Notes: a model not told the origin generated them from the letters alone. Shown: positions 41,571 through 53,138, counted from the stretch's first letter. The stretch: DNA of 64,000 nucleotides from Isoetes taiwanensis (GCA_021234155.1 JAJEKV010000003.1:7690413-7754412), one strand, 5' to 3'. A program made the numbers and translations.

Positions 41571-41580
41571 TATAAAAAAC
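41571..41580 (+). promoter_or_regulatory. Candidate TATA box of the SAUR gene
   Basis: TATAAAAAAC lies about 210 bases upstream of the preferred SAUR start. It is the best TATA-like word in the 300 bases before the gene. A short upstream reading frame could begin at the ATG at 41,598. No auxin-response TGTCTC element was confirmed nearby. Confidence 0.35.
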
Positions 41581-41781
41581 AAGTTCTGTCCGTTGGATGT
41601 ACTGTGATGGGAAAATGGGACCACCTAAAACCAACTTTGCAAGAACATGGCCATGTCTGCTCATAAAATCCAAAAAATCCGTCTACCTACCTGTGCGGAA
41701 TCCGTGAATACGGATGGCGTCCCGATTGGTCACTTTTATGATCCAGCATACATAAAGACTATTTGCTGGGCAAAAATATCT

Positions 41782-42153
41782 ATGGCGGATCAGGACTGTT
41801 TTAGTATGCAGATCATGAAGAAAAGGCTTGTTAAATCTCTGAGCAGGAAGGGCATGGCAAAGAAGAGTTCCTTTTGGGATGATCTGGAAGAGGAGGAACC
41901 TGGCACAATAGATGTGCCTATGGGTTTCGTTCCCGTTTATGTTGGAAAAGAAGGTGAAAGCGAACGTTTCGTAATTCCCATTAGTTATTTGCAGCATCCT
42001 TTGTTCAGGAGACCCTTGAAAGAAAGCGAGGAGGAGTTTGGATTTGCCCAAGTTGGGGGTCTTGCTATTCCTTGTGAACCATCCATATTTGCTAATATGT
42101 GCTCTTCCATTTCTCGCCAAAAGGGCAAATCTCGTTATAGAGTGACAGCTTGA
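41782..42153 (+). CDS. SAUR-like auxin-responsive protein
   Basis: Small intronless gene of the plant SAUR family, whose members promote cell expansion by binding and inhibiting PP2C.D phosphatases at the plasma membrane, so activating the proton pump. The product of 123 residues has a basic N-terminus (MKKRLVKSLSRKGMAKK), an acidic patch and then the SAUR domain: DVPMGFVPVYVGKEGESERF, VIPISYLQHPLFRRPLKESE, EEFGFAQVGGLAIPCEPSIF. The domain is complete and uninterrupted. I chose the ATG at 41,782 because SAUR N-termini are short; ATGs at 41,647 and 41,806 are in frame alternatives. A broken relative lies at 54.86 kb. It is the only gene in the window with no visible damage. Confidence 0.85.
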   Translation: MADQDCFSMQIMKKRLVKSLSRKGMAKKSSFWDDLEEEEPGTIDVPMGFVPVYVGKEGESERFVIPISYLQHPLFRRPLKESEEEFGFAQVGGLAIPCEPSIFANMCSSISRQKGKSRYRVTA

Positions 42154-42211
42154 GGAAATCTCGTTATAGATTAACAGCTTGAGGAGCATTCATTATGACA
42201 GCTTGAGGAGC
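42126..42211 (+). repeat. Repeated copies of the SAUR 3' coding end
   Basis: The last codons and stop of the SAUR gene (AAATCTCGTTATAGAGTGAC then AGCTTGAGG) are followed by a second copy with a 2-base change and a third, shorter copy (TATGACAGCTTGAGGAGCAT). The first copy is coding; the others fall in the 3' untranslated region. Confidence 0.8.
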
Positions 42212-42215
42212 ATGT

Positions 42216-42985
42216 ACATATTTTCATAGAGGATTTAAGCCATTTTACTTATAGCAATCACCTGTCTTGTGTCTTCTGTAATATTGTTTCATTAACCAGC
42301 AATTTTATTGACAAGTAATTTTATTATTGAACAAAGCTGGGTTTGTATGCTTTAGTTCATCATCATGGTTTCTCGACATGGTCTTTTGTCATTTTGGGTT
42401 TTAGATGTCAAGCCTAACCTCATAACATAACATAACATAACATAACATAACATAACATAACAAGTGTTTCATATTTGTTTAGAGATGCGCAACAATTAAC
42501 TACATGGAATGGGAGATCACGTTTGAATTGACCAAGAAATGGTAATGTGATTCGAATCATTGTCATTTCATGTGATTTTGAGGAGAAAGTGACATAAAGG
42601 TTGAAAGTGAGTGACCATAAAAATGACGCTTAGCGCTTGCATCTTATCACAAGTTTTGCATAATCTTATATTTCATCCCGTATCCATTAATTTTGAAGCC
42701 ATGTCACCAAATGCAGCTCGCTACAAAGAGTTTGTTACAGTGTCCAGAGATTCCTTTCACAAATACAGAAACCTTGGTGCAATCCAATTTATTTTAGGGT
42801 GTTTGCATGTTTGGACGATCCCTTATTCAAGGCGTTTAGGGTTTTGTCACAATGCAGGGCATGTGGAAGAAAAAAACAATGAGATCTTCTGTGCATCATG
42901 AAGTGAATCCTTGAGAAGAGTAGACTCTGTCAGATGTCTAACATCGTTTGCAAATAGAACCCTGGTTGATGCAGACTATTTCTTT
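42216..42985. other. Intergenic DNA with a microsatellite
   Basis: Contains the SAUR 3' flank and the pentanucleotide array at 42,420-42,465. A 96-codon open frame at 42,611-42,901 has no recognisable domain. Confidence 0.4.
42420..42465. repeat. (ATAAC)n microsatellite
   Basis: About nine perfect copies of the 5-bp unit CATAA/ATAAC in a row, with no interruptions. Likely polymorphic. Confidence 0.95.
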
Positions 42986-42989
42986 TCTT

Positions 42990-43646
42990 TTTTTCTTCAG
43001 GTTCCTCAACCACAGTGGAAAAGTGTTTGGATGTGGAGATGGGATAAACTGCTCCACCCCAAAGTGTCAGCGCTGCGATGGCAAATTCTCCATAGATGTG
43101 TTCGAGTGAATGTCTTGGTTCACTAGATGAACACTAAAGTCTCAGATTGTTGCCCTCTATGTGGCCAACATGTTGAAACTATTGAACACTGCTTCTTCTT
43201 TGCGATCATCTACGGCTTGCTTGGGCATGGTTGTTCACTCTTTTTAGTGTGTCTCTCACTAGCCAGGAGATCCTACTTGCACTTTATCCCCTTGTTTGGC
43301 CTAACTTGCGTAAGCGGCATTTCATCTTGCTTCTAGTTGGATTTCATGGTCTATCTGCCAGAGGCGATGTTTGTGTATTTTTCAAGGTGCACACATCTCT
43401 AATCGGCAGCTTCTTCATTGTGTTCAGCAGAAGATCACTAAAGCTTATCGTTGCTCATCTCTAGCTAATGATAAAAAAGAGATAATTTGACAGACGTATT
43501 TACGGTGTTCCTCCTATGCATAGACGGTTGTTTGTGCCTAGTCGGGTCAGCCTATCCAGTAGGGTTTTATTCCTATATGTGCATTGCGTATTGTGCCTTT
43601 GTTCTTGTCAATAAAAAGAGTCTCACGTCCTTCAAAAAAAAAAAAA
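42990..43646 (+). mobile_element. 5'-truncated LINE with poly(A) tail
   Basis: The frame reads WKSVWMWRWDKLLHPKVSAL and RWQILHRCVRVNVLVH, then after a stop CCPLCGQHVETIEHCFFF. This is the zinc-binding region (CX2C...HX4-5C-like) at the C-terminus of plant LINE ORF2. A short 3' leader ends with AATAAAAAGAGTCTCACGTC and a poly(A) run at 43,634-43,646. Only the last 0.65 kb of the element was copied, the usual outcome of incomplete target-primed reverse transcription. Confidence 0.8.
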
Positions 43647-43649
43647 GTG

Positions 43650-44118
43650 AACGTAGAAATATAAGAAATATAAGATTGAATTTGTAGAAATATAAGATTG
43701 AGTTGGGCGAAAAATAAATGGCAGATTGGTTGAATATAAGCAAGGATGCAAAGGCCATACAGTGCTTTGCAGTGCACATGCTTATTTTAGAAGATGCTTT
43801 GTGTTGCTGGTATATTCCGAAATGCCAGCACCTATTTGTGTTATTTGGCTGCTTGTAATATTATGCAGCATTTAAATTGAAACTGCTTTTACTCACATAT
43901 TTTTGAAGTTATGTATATTATGTTCTTGAATGACTTGTATTTCATTTGCTTCCAATGGTTAATGATAAGAACAAGAAAAAAAACACTTACACATAAACAA
44001 AGGATTCACTTAGATAATGGAATAGAATACAAGTAAAATAGTGCTAGATTTTTGTTGTAATATGTAACGCTTTCAATGCTATATTAGTTAGAAAAAACAG
44101 CACCTTGTTTTTGTGTGT
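43650..44118. other. Intergenic DNA, no gene seen
   Basis: AT-rich. AGAAATATAAGATTGA is doubled just after the LINE tail (about 43,660-43,700). The end (44,080-44,118) resembles the 127-bp tandem repeat unit found again after 45,066. Confidence 0.4.
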
Positions 44119-44127
44119 TTTTTTATT

Positions 44128-45065
44128 GGGAAAATTTAAAAAATGCCCTTATATTTTCATCTATTTACCAAAATGCCCTTGTATTTTTTATATTTATCAA
44201 AATGCCCTATTTTTTCATACGCTTCATGAATCTTGGAGACTGACACAGGTCCGATAGATGGATTTTGGTCTCGACCTCTTGTGACAGAAAGTTTCTGATG
44301 AGCTCTTGAATTAGAGGAACTCCATAATTTTGTAGATGTCTCTCGCCGGACCTATTTGGAGGCCTTATTTCTTCATCTAGAAGTCCGCTGGCAGCAATTT
44401 AGCGACATGCTATCGAAATTTAGGGATCTTGATGCAGCCAGATTATTATGCAGAAGTCTAGGTTTGAACAATTTATTCTAGATTTGAGAGAAAAAATTCT
44501 GTTGCTTGTTTCTATGGAAATAAAATACTGAAGTGAGCCACATTCTGGGTCATTCTTTCTGGATCAAGAATGTCATAAGTGTTTATCTTCTGCACCCAAA
44601 TTATATCTGTTTTCTTTTTCTGAACATGGAGGCTCTGGATTGTGTATTATTTGTGCATAGAATACCACGCCTCTATGTCAAAGATATATATCCTTCTATT
44701 GTGCGCATGGCAGCAGATAAGGTGATGTCGATTTCCAGAATAAAACTTAGTTCCAACGATTATAGTAGTTCTATCTTTAGCGGATCTGTACAAGGCAACC
44801 AATTAACTACAGATAGCCATAAACAGAAGATCTACAAACATGAAATCTTTCAAACCAGAGAGAAGAATCAGTCATGAATCAACGCACCCTAAAATGTAGG
44901 CAAGCATTAGGTCATAAATGCTTGTACAAGGATGATTAGTAGGAGGAAATTGGGCAAACAGAAGGCTGTGAAAGTTTTTGAATTAAGGGCATTTTGATAA
45001 ATACTAGAAATATAGGGGCATTTTCACAAATATTAGAAATACAAGGGCATTTTTAAAATTTTCCC
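44128..45065. mobile_element. Mutator-type MITE, 938 bp
   Basis: Terminal inverted repeats of about 85 bases start GGGAAAATTT and contain three AAAATGCCCT words each. They are flanked by perfect 9-bp duplications TTTTTTATT (44,119-44,127 and 45,066-45,074), the Mutator hallmark. The interior, about 0.75 kb, is less AT-rich and has frames with coding-like stretches, such as LEELHNFVDVSRRTYLEAL then FLHLEVRWQQFSDMLSKFRD near 44,310-44,430. That could be a captured gene piece. No transposase was found. Confidence 0.88.
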
Positions 45066-45312
45066 TTTTTTATTTAAAAGTATGCCACATGGCAGCATTT
45101 TATTAGTTAAAAAAGTATATTAGAAACTCACCTTGATTTTTCTACATGTTATAATAGTGCTTCTCACATGTTCTCATTTTAGTATAGTATGGTTTTTTTA
45201 TTTTAAAATATGCCACGTGGCAGCATTTTATTAGTTAAAAAAGCATATTAAAAACTCGTCTTGAATTTTCTACGTGTTATAATAGTATTTTTCACATGTT
45301 CTCATTTTAGGT
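45066..45312. repeat. 127-bp tandem repeat, two copies
   Basis: Two adjacent copies contain TATGCCACATGGCAGCATTT or TATGCCACGTGGCAGCATTT, then TATTAGTTAAAAAAG, and end CACATGTTCTCATTTTAG. The tail of a third copy precedes the MITE at 44,080-44,118, so the MITE split the array. Confidence 0.8.
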
Positions 45313-45319
45313 TAACAAT

Positions 45320-46480
45320 AGCTAGATTTCAGATAAGACATATAGCATTTTGTAATTTTAAAAAAGGCAATGTGTACTTTTTTTTTTTTTTGCAAAGACA
45401 ACACATGAAACAACGTGTTCTTTTGTCCTGTAATTTATTCGAGGTGTTGAAAATTGGCTTAAAAACCATTGAACAACATGTGTTTATTTGAAGATATCAA
45501 TACATGATTTATGCTAAACAATGGAGTTTTTCCCTTCTCCTATGTGTGGTTATTTATTTAGTCTTTTATTTATATGTTGTAATTCTGTTTTCCACATGTA
45601 TTTATATGTAAACCCACTGTCCTATTTCTGAGACAAATAACCCATGGAACCACATAAAACCACGGTAACTAAAAAAACCACATGTTGAAAATTACCATCT
45701 AACAATAGCAAAAAAAAAGAGATAGATAGATAGATAGATAGTATTTTAACGTCACGCCACTAGGCAGCATCCAACTGGACATATGACCACACACCACACT
45801 ACATTGCTCGATTGGGTCCTGCCCCCAACCACCTTACATTGTGTCTGTTAGGAGAGACCCGTTGACAAAAATAAATAAAAGCTGATAAAAAACCACAATG
45901 GTAAATTTTTGTGTCTTCTAGCAAATTCGGATAAAATGATCACATGGAATTTTGGTGCCATTTTAGTTCTTGGCATTAATCAACACTTCCAAGCAACTTA
46001 AAATCAATTGTGGACTAAAGATTGGGGATAGTGTAATAAAGATCATCCACATGAGCTTGGCAGGAGGCAACCTATTGGGAAGTAACTTTTGAATTTTGAA
46101 ATGATGAAGAAAAAAACCTGTAAATCTCCTCTTACAACAGCTGCATTAGCACTTGCATGCAAAAAAAACTTAGAATCTACAATCATAATTTCAAAAAAAA
46201 AAAAAATACTCTGCTTCAGGAAACACCTACATTTGTACTCGAATCCAGGCCATAAAACATTCATTCTTCTAACAACTCTATTCAGATCTGCATAAATAGT
46301 CAAGAAACCTAAAAAAAAAACTCGAAATGGCCCCTTGAACATGCACTTCTGAAGAAACAGTAAAAGCAATAGAAATAACTACCAAAAATGAAGGAAAAAG
46401 CGAAAACTCCATCAGGGCCTCCTTCCGGCATAGCCTTGGCCTGCTGACAAGTAGAGGGGCAACAGCAGGGAAGATGCCAC
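45320..46480. other. Intergenic DNA, no gene seen
   Basis: AT-rich, with several poly(A/T) runs (45,380-45,391, 46,194-46,206). No recognisable gene. A GATA-repeat locus sits at 45,719. Confidence 0.4.
45719..45755. repeat. (GATA)n next to GTATTTTAACGTCA
   Basis: Five to six GATA units followed by GTATTTTAACGTCA, as in the Copia-1 5' LTR insertion. The downstream sequence differs. Confidence 0.85.
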
Positions 46481-46499
46481 TCTGTCGGTGCCATGGTCG

Positions 46500-46740
46500 A
46501 AGCTCCACCTGTGGAGAAAAAAAGTGGCAAAAATTGCTCCCACTTTCGATGTTGTGGTGGCCATGCATGAAAGGACTGAAAAGATAGAATTGCATATGTA
46601 CTTCATTAGAGATATGATGGCTAAACAATATATTTCGATTGAAGATATTGGAACTAATAGTCAAGCAGCAGACATCTTCACAAAGGCTTTATCACAGACA
46701 AAGTGTACATTGTTTAAATCTCTGATTGGTGTAAACAACA
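46500..46740 (+). pseudogene. Copia RNase H C-terminal fragment
   Basis: The frame contains ERTEKIELHMYFIRDMMAKQ and DIGTNSQAADIFTKALSQTK. This is the end of a Copia polyprotein, normally RTKHIE-D-HFIRE ... T--Q-ADIFTKAL. Nothing of the upstream pol, and no LTR, is present nearby, so it is an orphan piece. The frame continues open to 46,889 without recognisable homology. Confidence 0.85.
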
Positions 46741-48427
46741 GGGTTGCAGACTCAGATCTTAGTTCAAGTTGCTGCAAATGTAACAAAGTTGGAGATTCAT
46801 ATTCTAGGTCTGTTACAACAAATGTTGCAGAGAAAGAGATCCTAGCAGAAAACAAAGTTCCATTGTTGTTGCAAGATACAGGTTCATAGAATTATAACCT
46901 GAAAGGGAAATGTAGAAGTTATCAGGTTATCTTCTATTGTCCAATGGTTAAACACTTTAACCTTAGTCATTTATTGTAATTAGAGCATTTATCTGCATGA
47001 AAATAGAGGTCTCATCACCTTCTAAGTGTGTCGAATCTGCATAAAATCAAGTTGTAAGTTGTCTTCTGTATGTTTTGATAATTCTAAATGGGTCTAGAGT
47101 AAATCGTCAATTCCTCTGCATAGTATATTTTAAATGATTATGATCTATATTACATATGTTCTATTGTAATACTAGCAAACTAATTGAACTATTGAGCATT
47201 CTTGATTTCTTAACAACATTGTCTAAGTGCTTTCAAATAAAATTTTCAGATATGTGTATATATGGATGTGCATATAATTTGGTATACAATGTGTGCTTAT
47301 ACTGCTCCAATTTGGTATCTTTTTAGTGACATTTTTCATGATTTTGCCAATGTAGACAAGCTTATGTATCCCAACAAACTTCTGTCCAATAATATGTGAT
47401 TTCAATCAAAACTTTTAAGAGAACATGCTTTGAGAAAAACTAACATTCAAAATTCATGAAACAAAGACAGCTCATCCGGCTATTCAACAAAAAGAAACAT
47501 ATTTGTTTTTCAGAGGGCAACCCTTCATGGGTGGCACCTTCTTCTTGTACAATGGAAATTCTTGTCTTCTTCTTTAGGAGTCAATGCCTTGTTTGAGAGC
47601 ATCTAATACTTTTTTGGAGATGGACTAGATAATGCCACGTGACATTAAAAAGCAAAGACCATTGAATAAGGCAACGATGAAGATTGTTGTGATGTTCCCC
47701 TATAATATATTGTATGAGTATGTATATCCTAGGCGACATCAACTTAACTTCTATGCACCTAGTGGGGGGGCATGGACAAGTTATTTATATAACTTAGCCA
47801 ACCTAAGGAGGGAGCCCATTTCCACGTGGCTTCCGCCAATAGGTATCCTGCCACATGGACGCACCTTCATGTGAGGCTGTAACACATAAAAGACCAAACA
47901 CTAAACCTATGTGACTTTTTGACTCGACAAGCTTCTGAGCCCAGTTCACACTTATAGCTTCGATTCGAAGATCGTCTTCGACAACATAGCTTGCAACAAT
48001 AGCTTCAGAAGTGCACGTGCATCAGAGGGAGGAGCATCTACCCAAAACTACCTACAAGTGGAGACCCCGGGAGTAGGAGCCAACTCTTCATGAGCAGGTA
48101 TTTCCAGTAGATTCATATATAGATCATCTAGAAGTTAGCATTTCAGATGATTTAGCATGTCGTACTTGAATTAGAGAGACATTATAGAACCCACAGTCTG
48201 ATGATGAACTCTAATCAGTGAACCCTGCTGTAAGTTAGATGCATGTGATTAGGATTAGTTGTTAATTTTGTATTTATCAAGTTATATTGATATATGATAT
48301 AGTTGGTCTCATGTTTGCGCCTCTTGTGTATTGGAAAAAAGGGATAGAGACCTAGCAGCCCGGTATTAAATGATGCTCCTAGTTTAGACCCAATAATTCC
48401 CATTATTTTGCGGCCTGTCAAAGATTG

Positions 48428-48673
48428 AACTGATATGGTGGTGCTCGGGGGAGTGGTTGTCGGGAACAAGAGAATGAGAAAGAAAGTTGTAAATTTTCAT
48501 GTTAAACCTTGGACATAAATACTTTAGTGAATATTCAATAAGCTAATGCTTAGTACTAGGGCTCTTATCCATATATGGACATCTAATAAAAGCTTAGAGA
48601 AAGGGAAGAACACATTATCGAAAGTATGGATACTTAGAATAAGGCAATGCCTTTAATTTTAAATAAGGCAACG
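48428..48673. repeat. Direct repeat, copy 1 (partner at 54,442)
   Basis: From GATATGGTGGTGCTCGGGGG to GGCAATGCCTTTAATTTT. About 240 bases align with 54,442-54,680 in the same orientation with few changes. Confidence 0.9.
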
Positions 48674-48777
48674 ATGTTTATTAAAAGGGTTTATGCATCC
48701 TTACAAAAGGGCTTAACTTTAATATATAAGGGTAAAGACTTTTATAGGCCATGAAGCCTTTATAACAAGGTGCTGCA

Positions 48778-48798
48778 CACGGAGGGTTGCCCTCCGTG
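48778..48798. other. Perfect 9-bp stem hairpin
   Basis: CACGGAGGG, loop TTG, CCCTCCGTG. A compact GC-rich hairpin in AT-rich DNA. No function can be assigned. Confidence 0.8.
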
Positions 48799-48847
48799 AC
48801 CCGAGAGTGAAATGGCTTAAATCACACTTCAAAGTCATGTTTTCGAG

Positions 48848-48922
48848 CATGTACTGACATATACTTGGAATATGCCACAAACTCACATGGATGAGGGTTT
48901 TCCCCTTAGGGGCAACCCAAAA
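48848..48922. repeat. Dispersed repeat, copy 1 (partner at 52,379)
   Basis: Contains CATATACTTGGAATATGCC, GAGGGTTTTCCCCTTAGGGG and CAACCCAAAAA. A similar series (CATATACTTGAATATGCCC, GAGGGTTTGCCCCCCTAGGG, GCAACCCAAAAA) lies at 52,379-52,462 in the same orientation. Confidence 0.75.
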
Positions 48923-49729
48923 AACTGGACTCAAACATATCAATAGAATGCTATTTCCATGCCCAATTCATAACTCATAAGGCAAGGCATTCAAATACGC
49001 TAATAACTCACAAATTGAATGTTGCAAAGAGGAAAAAGAAACACAATCCATTGGTTTTGAACATATCGAAAAACGAGAAGCAAGAATGATGATTTCGTTG
49101 GTGTTTTCTTTAAATGCAAGTTCTAGTTTGAACACAAATACCAGGTATCAAGTTAGCAATCAAGTTAGCAATCGATCAGCCATTTGCAAATATCCTCTTC
49201 CATATTACAAAATGGCAATGAGATAAAGTTCCAAATCTCTGTCTAATGCACCAAAGCAGTAAAAAATGAGAACTTTATGTCATATTTCTCAGTAGAGGGA
49301 GGCTACATTAAAGCTAAAATCATAGCTACAATGGACATCATAATTGTCATAATTGCTCTTATCTCAGCATCTAGCCTTCAATCCAATGTAAAATCATTTA
49401 TAATGTACCGGGACACCAGAATATGAACCAAGGTAAAATCAACTAGAAATGTAAAACCACCACTTTATGGGTTTGCCATCATGGCAAGCATATGTCCAGG
49501 ATTTGTGGAATCAATCACAATGCCTCTCGAGGCTTTAATATAATTTCTTTAGTAATAAAAAAGCACATGGTTATGACTACGATTCCCACACACTTGCCTT
49601 CTTGCTAAGACACTTCACAATTGAGAGATCCAACACAAATGGACCTCTTAACAATCTATACATTTAAAATGCAGAACATACAAAAAGGCTAGGGTCTTTA
49701 CTGTAAGCAAGCATAGAGGACGTATTGGT

Positions 49730-49777
49730 GGTAATGCATGCATGCATATCAGCGGTAATGCATGCATGCATATCAGC
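49730..49777. repeat. 24-bp tandem duplication with ATGC run
   Basis: Two perfect copies of GGTAATGCATGCATGCATAT plus CAGC. The alternating purine-pyrimidine ATGCATGCATGC is a candidate for non-B DNA. Confidence 0.9.
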
Positions 49778-50595
49778 ACGATCTCAACAAAATATCCAAT
49801 AAAAGTGTCACATATCCAACCGTTATTCTATTAAGCATGTTACCTTCCAGAGTTTATGTTGTAATGTCCAGAGAAAATTGCCCAGTTTGGGCATGTCTAC
49901 CACAACCTGGTATGCTCAACTATATACCGCGTAAATTGCTCTAGTAGATCCAAGCAGGGTTTCGGATAAACCAACATAGAAAACAACTGCATAGCCTTTT
50001 ATCTTTAGAATCGTATGCTAAGATCCAAGCATAAAGCAGTACAAAAGCAAAAGACGGAAGCAAATGATGATCTCTAAAGTAACCAAGCAGTAAATACCTT
50101 CGAAATGACTTATCAATGAATTTCAAAGGCATCCTGCAATGATGGACAAATTATTCACAGTAGCAAGTTGCTATCCTTGTCTATGAGCACAAATTCTTCC
50201 TATAATAATTAAAATATAAGTGAGGTTTCAGGGATAGAGTGTTTGACCTCCAGCGATAAAATGAATCAATTCTCGAATATAATAACACATGCTGCCTTGC
50301 TGCTAAGAGCCACTTGAGGATGGCACATCTGCATTCCATGCGCTAATAAGAACATAAGTCTTTAAAATAGTAATAGTGAGATGGAAAGGGTAAAACCTAT
50401 GCGCAGATGCACTGATTTGCTATTCTTGAGAAGGAGAAATCTTTTAAGTAAGAAGAAAACATATTGTCTCAACTTGTGTTGTGCATATTCTACTCATCAG
50501 ACTAACTGCTAACAAAGGTTGGTTGATTCATTGTACTATCCACACAAACTATATGATCAGACCTGATCGCCTTTGGCATATGGATGTCGTTGGAC

Positions 50596-50679
50596 ACATG
50601 CCAAATTTCCATACCCTGCAAAGTATGTTTAAAAATAACATGCCAAATTTCCATACCCTGCAAAGTATGTTTAAAAATA
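50596..50679. repeat. 42-bp perfect tandem duplication
   Basis: Two identical copies beginning ACATGCCAAATTTCCATACC and ending GTTTAAAAATA. Perfect identity indicates a recent event. Confidence 0.95.
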
Positions 50680-50978
50680 ACAGCTAAACAATCTCAAAAA
50701 ACAACAGATCACAAGAACCCAGGGATCAAGAGCTTCTACCTAAATAATTAGTATCTAATATGATCGTACAAAAAAGGAGCCATACCTAGTCGTGGTTGAA
50801 GTTCTCTCTGATGTGTGTTTGCATCTTCCTCAAACTCACAAACTTGAGATGATCCTAGATGATCAAGCAGTGGGTCAGGGGACTTGGAAGAAAAAAATTA
50901 ATCTCTTGTGCAAGGACCCTCTGATAAACAATTCAATTGTGTCTATTGCATACATTCATAAGAAAAATGGCAAGAACT

Positions 50979-51710
50979 TCAATAAGGCTCGACATGAGAG
51001 CTCATGGAACAGAGCTTTTTGAGAATTCTGTAGGGTTCTTGCAGAAAAGAAAGGTTAAGAGATGCACCTAATGTATCGCCAACAAAATAAGAGGTCGGTT
51101 CCATAAGCAGCAGATCCACCAACGATGATTTCTTTGGCACAGGAACTATGGATAATGGAAGCCATAACAAAAAAAAGAGAACAAGGGCTAAGAGCTGCCA
51201 TGCAAAAACTCCTTGGATGCCTGCCATAGCCAGAAAACTCCAAGAACAAAGGCACTGCACCGATATTCTGAGAACAAAGGCATAAACGGTTAGGTCTAAT
51301 GAAGCTCCTGAGGAACGAAATGGGCGGGGAGGATTCCCGCAAATGGATTTAGATGCATGTCGCAGATCTGCCCTGCAAATCCCAGAAGCCCTTTGCATGC
51401 CAAATATTTGCAAAACTCCGATTTTGCCACAAAGGCATTCGTAGAGTTGAAGCCAAAATCTCCAACTTTCCCAAACCCATAAGCGACTCTCATACTTTTG
51501 GAATCTGTCGGAAAGCAGCATTCCATGGTAGTGGTTCCGGCCATACAGGACCCCAGAAATTTGACTGTAACTCCAATTCTCTCGTGTTTTTACTGAGAGG
51601 TAATGCAACCACTGCAAGCAATGCTGTATAGTTGATAGGCATCCCTCTTCCAATACCCAAAGTGGTCCATGATGCCAGAATACCTCCGTCATCAATATAT
51701 TTGTTGCCAA
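50979..51710 (-). CDS. Unrecognised 243-residue ORF, doubtful
   Basis: The longest frame in this stretch, with a hydrophobic C-terminal part (FLAMAGIQGVFAWQLLALVL, FFLLWLPLSIVPVP) that would form membrane segments. I do not recognise it. Two other minus-strand frames overlap the same DNA (51,753-51,490 and 51,544-51,296) and read equally protein-like, for example GKVGDFGFNSTNAFVAKSEF. This may be a frameshifted old gene or chance. There is no promoter or intron support. Confidence 0.2.
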   Translation of the reverse strand: MATNILMTEVFWHHGPLWVLEEGCLSTIQHCLQWLHYLSVKTRENWSYSQISGVLYGRNHYHGMLLSDRFQKYESRLWVWESWRFWLQLYECLCGKIGVLQIFGMQRASGICRADLRHASKSICGNPPRPFRSSGASLDLTVYAFVLRISVQCLCSWSFLAMAGIQGVFAWQLLALVLFFLLWLPLSIVPVPKKSSLVDLLLMEPTSYFVGDTLGASLNLSFLQEPYRILKKLCSMSSHVEPY

Positions 51711-52378
51711 CGATTATGCACGATTCATACAAAAAACATGCAAATGTACGCAATATGCTTCAACATTCTGCAACAAAGAAGCGTAGAGTTAGAATAATGC
51801 TATTAACTAGGTAAACCAAAGAGTCCTTTCCTGAGATGCAAATGCAAGCTTTGCATCAGAGAAAATGGCAGATGTAGCTTCAAATCTAGAGAATCCGATT
51901 ATAAGCAACCCAGAATCGGATTTTTATTAATAGTAGAGGCCAGCCTCCAACCATCCCCTTTTTCAATACAGCTTTAATTGGAGCCAAAGTGGTATTTAAC
52001 CCTGGTGATACGAAAAAGCAAAAGCTGAGATCTGGATAGGGGCAGCTTCAAACTTGATTGGCAGTGGAAAACGATCTGGGCATATGGCTCAATTTTGCAG
52101 AGCCCAGAGTAAAACAAGATCAAACCAGACAGCTACAGTGCAAAGATGTACAGGAACTAAAGAAAGAAAAAAAATGCATCACCGTAACAAACAAAGGTAT
52201 ACATGACAAAGGGGTTGCAAGACGCCATGGCAGCTACAAACAAAACTGCTGGCAACAATTTAGAGATAGGAGTCCTGGAAGAAGGGTCGAGCTGCGCCAT
52301 AGCCACGCCTGCGAAGGAATGGGGCTGGATGACCGAGCATTTACAGGCAGCAGCCAGTTTTTAGCAGTCATCAGCATA

Positions 52379-52462
52379 TGCTAGGTATATGCCAGCATAT
52401 ACTTGAATATGCCCACATACCCACATAAACGAGGGTTTGCCCCCCTAGGGGCAACCCAAAAA
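52379..52462. repeat. Dispersed repeat, copy 2 (partner at 48,848)
   Basis: Second copy of the series described at 48,848-48,922, about 3.5 kb away, with several substitutions. Confidence 0.75.
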
Positions 52463-53125
52463 GGCGTCAACAGTTATATATGAAAGGGGACTGCAAAGAG
52501 AAGGAGGAGGGGGACGATTTAACTCAACAACGAACATCTGGCAGTAGTGGCAACGACTATGGCTGACACTTTGGCGACAAATTTTGTATGCCATAGTACT
52601 TCTTGAACCAAGTCCGCGACAACTTGGCTTCATTAGAAAAATTCTGGAGGCTGGCGAAATCTCGACCGCCCCGATTCTAAGTTTCGTTTCCAGCAATCTA
52701 AATAAGCTCAATCCTACTTCACTCGATCTAATCCTTCTTCTAGAATCAATTCCTTTGAATTTTAGATGGTCTATCTTGATTGCTCTTGAGCTTAATCTGT
52801 ATGGTGGTTGATTGCTTGGAGAAGCTTTTAACTTTTATGAAATCTTAACTCCTTTTCCAGCCAATTCCTAAGCCTAGCCTATTCCTCAAATTTGTGTTTT
52901 TGCTACAAAGGATCTATAGCGGTTGAATTGTGCTATCCCTTTTAAACCTTTCTTATTCCTAAAATTTAGTCTTTCTCAGAAGTCTCTTGCTCAAGGACAG
53001 CCCGTTTAGATGGTGAGCTTACCCTGGATGGATGGATCTATGAACTTATTCTCGTTTTATCCGTACTATTTCTTGACGATGTTTTTGCGCGAAGTTCTCA
53101 CGGTGATTGCAGGTTCGTATCAAAT

Positions 53126-53138
53126 TGGTATCAGAGCC
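53126..53138 (+). promoter_or_regulatory. Orphan tRNA-iMet primer-binding site
   Basis: TGGTATCAGAGCC follows CGTATCAAAT, the kind of junction seen at the end of a plant 5' LTR. No gag or pol follows and no second LTR was found, so it marks a truncated retrotransposon. The upstream LTR boundary cannot be placed. Confidence 0.6.

Noticed and set aside
46043-46664. Minus-strand frames of 108 and 128 codons upstream of the Copia fragment
   Set aside because: They are driven by poly(A/T) tracts (Phe-rich) and have no recognisable homology.
50979-51753. Confident membrane-protein gene
   Set aside because: Three overlapping frames look equally plausible and none shows a family motif, so it is kept only as a doubtful ORF.
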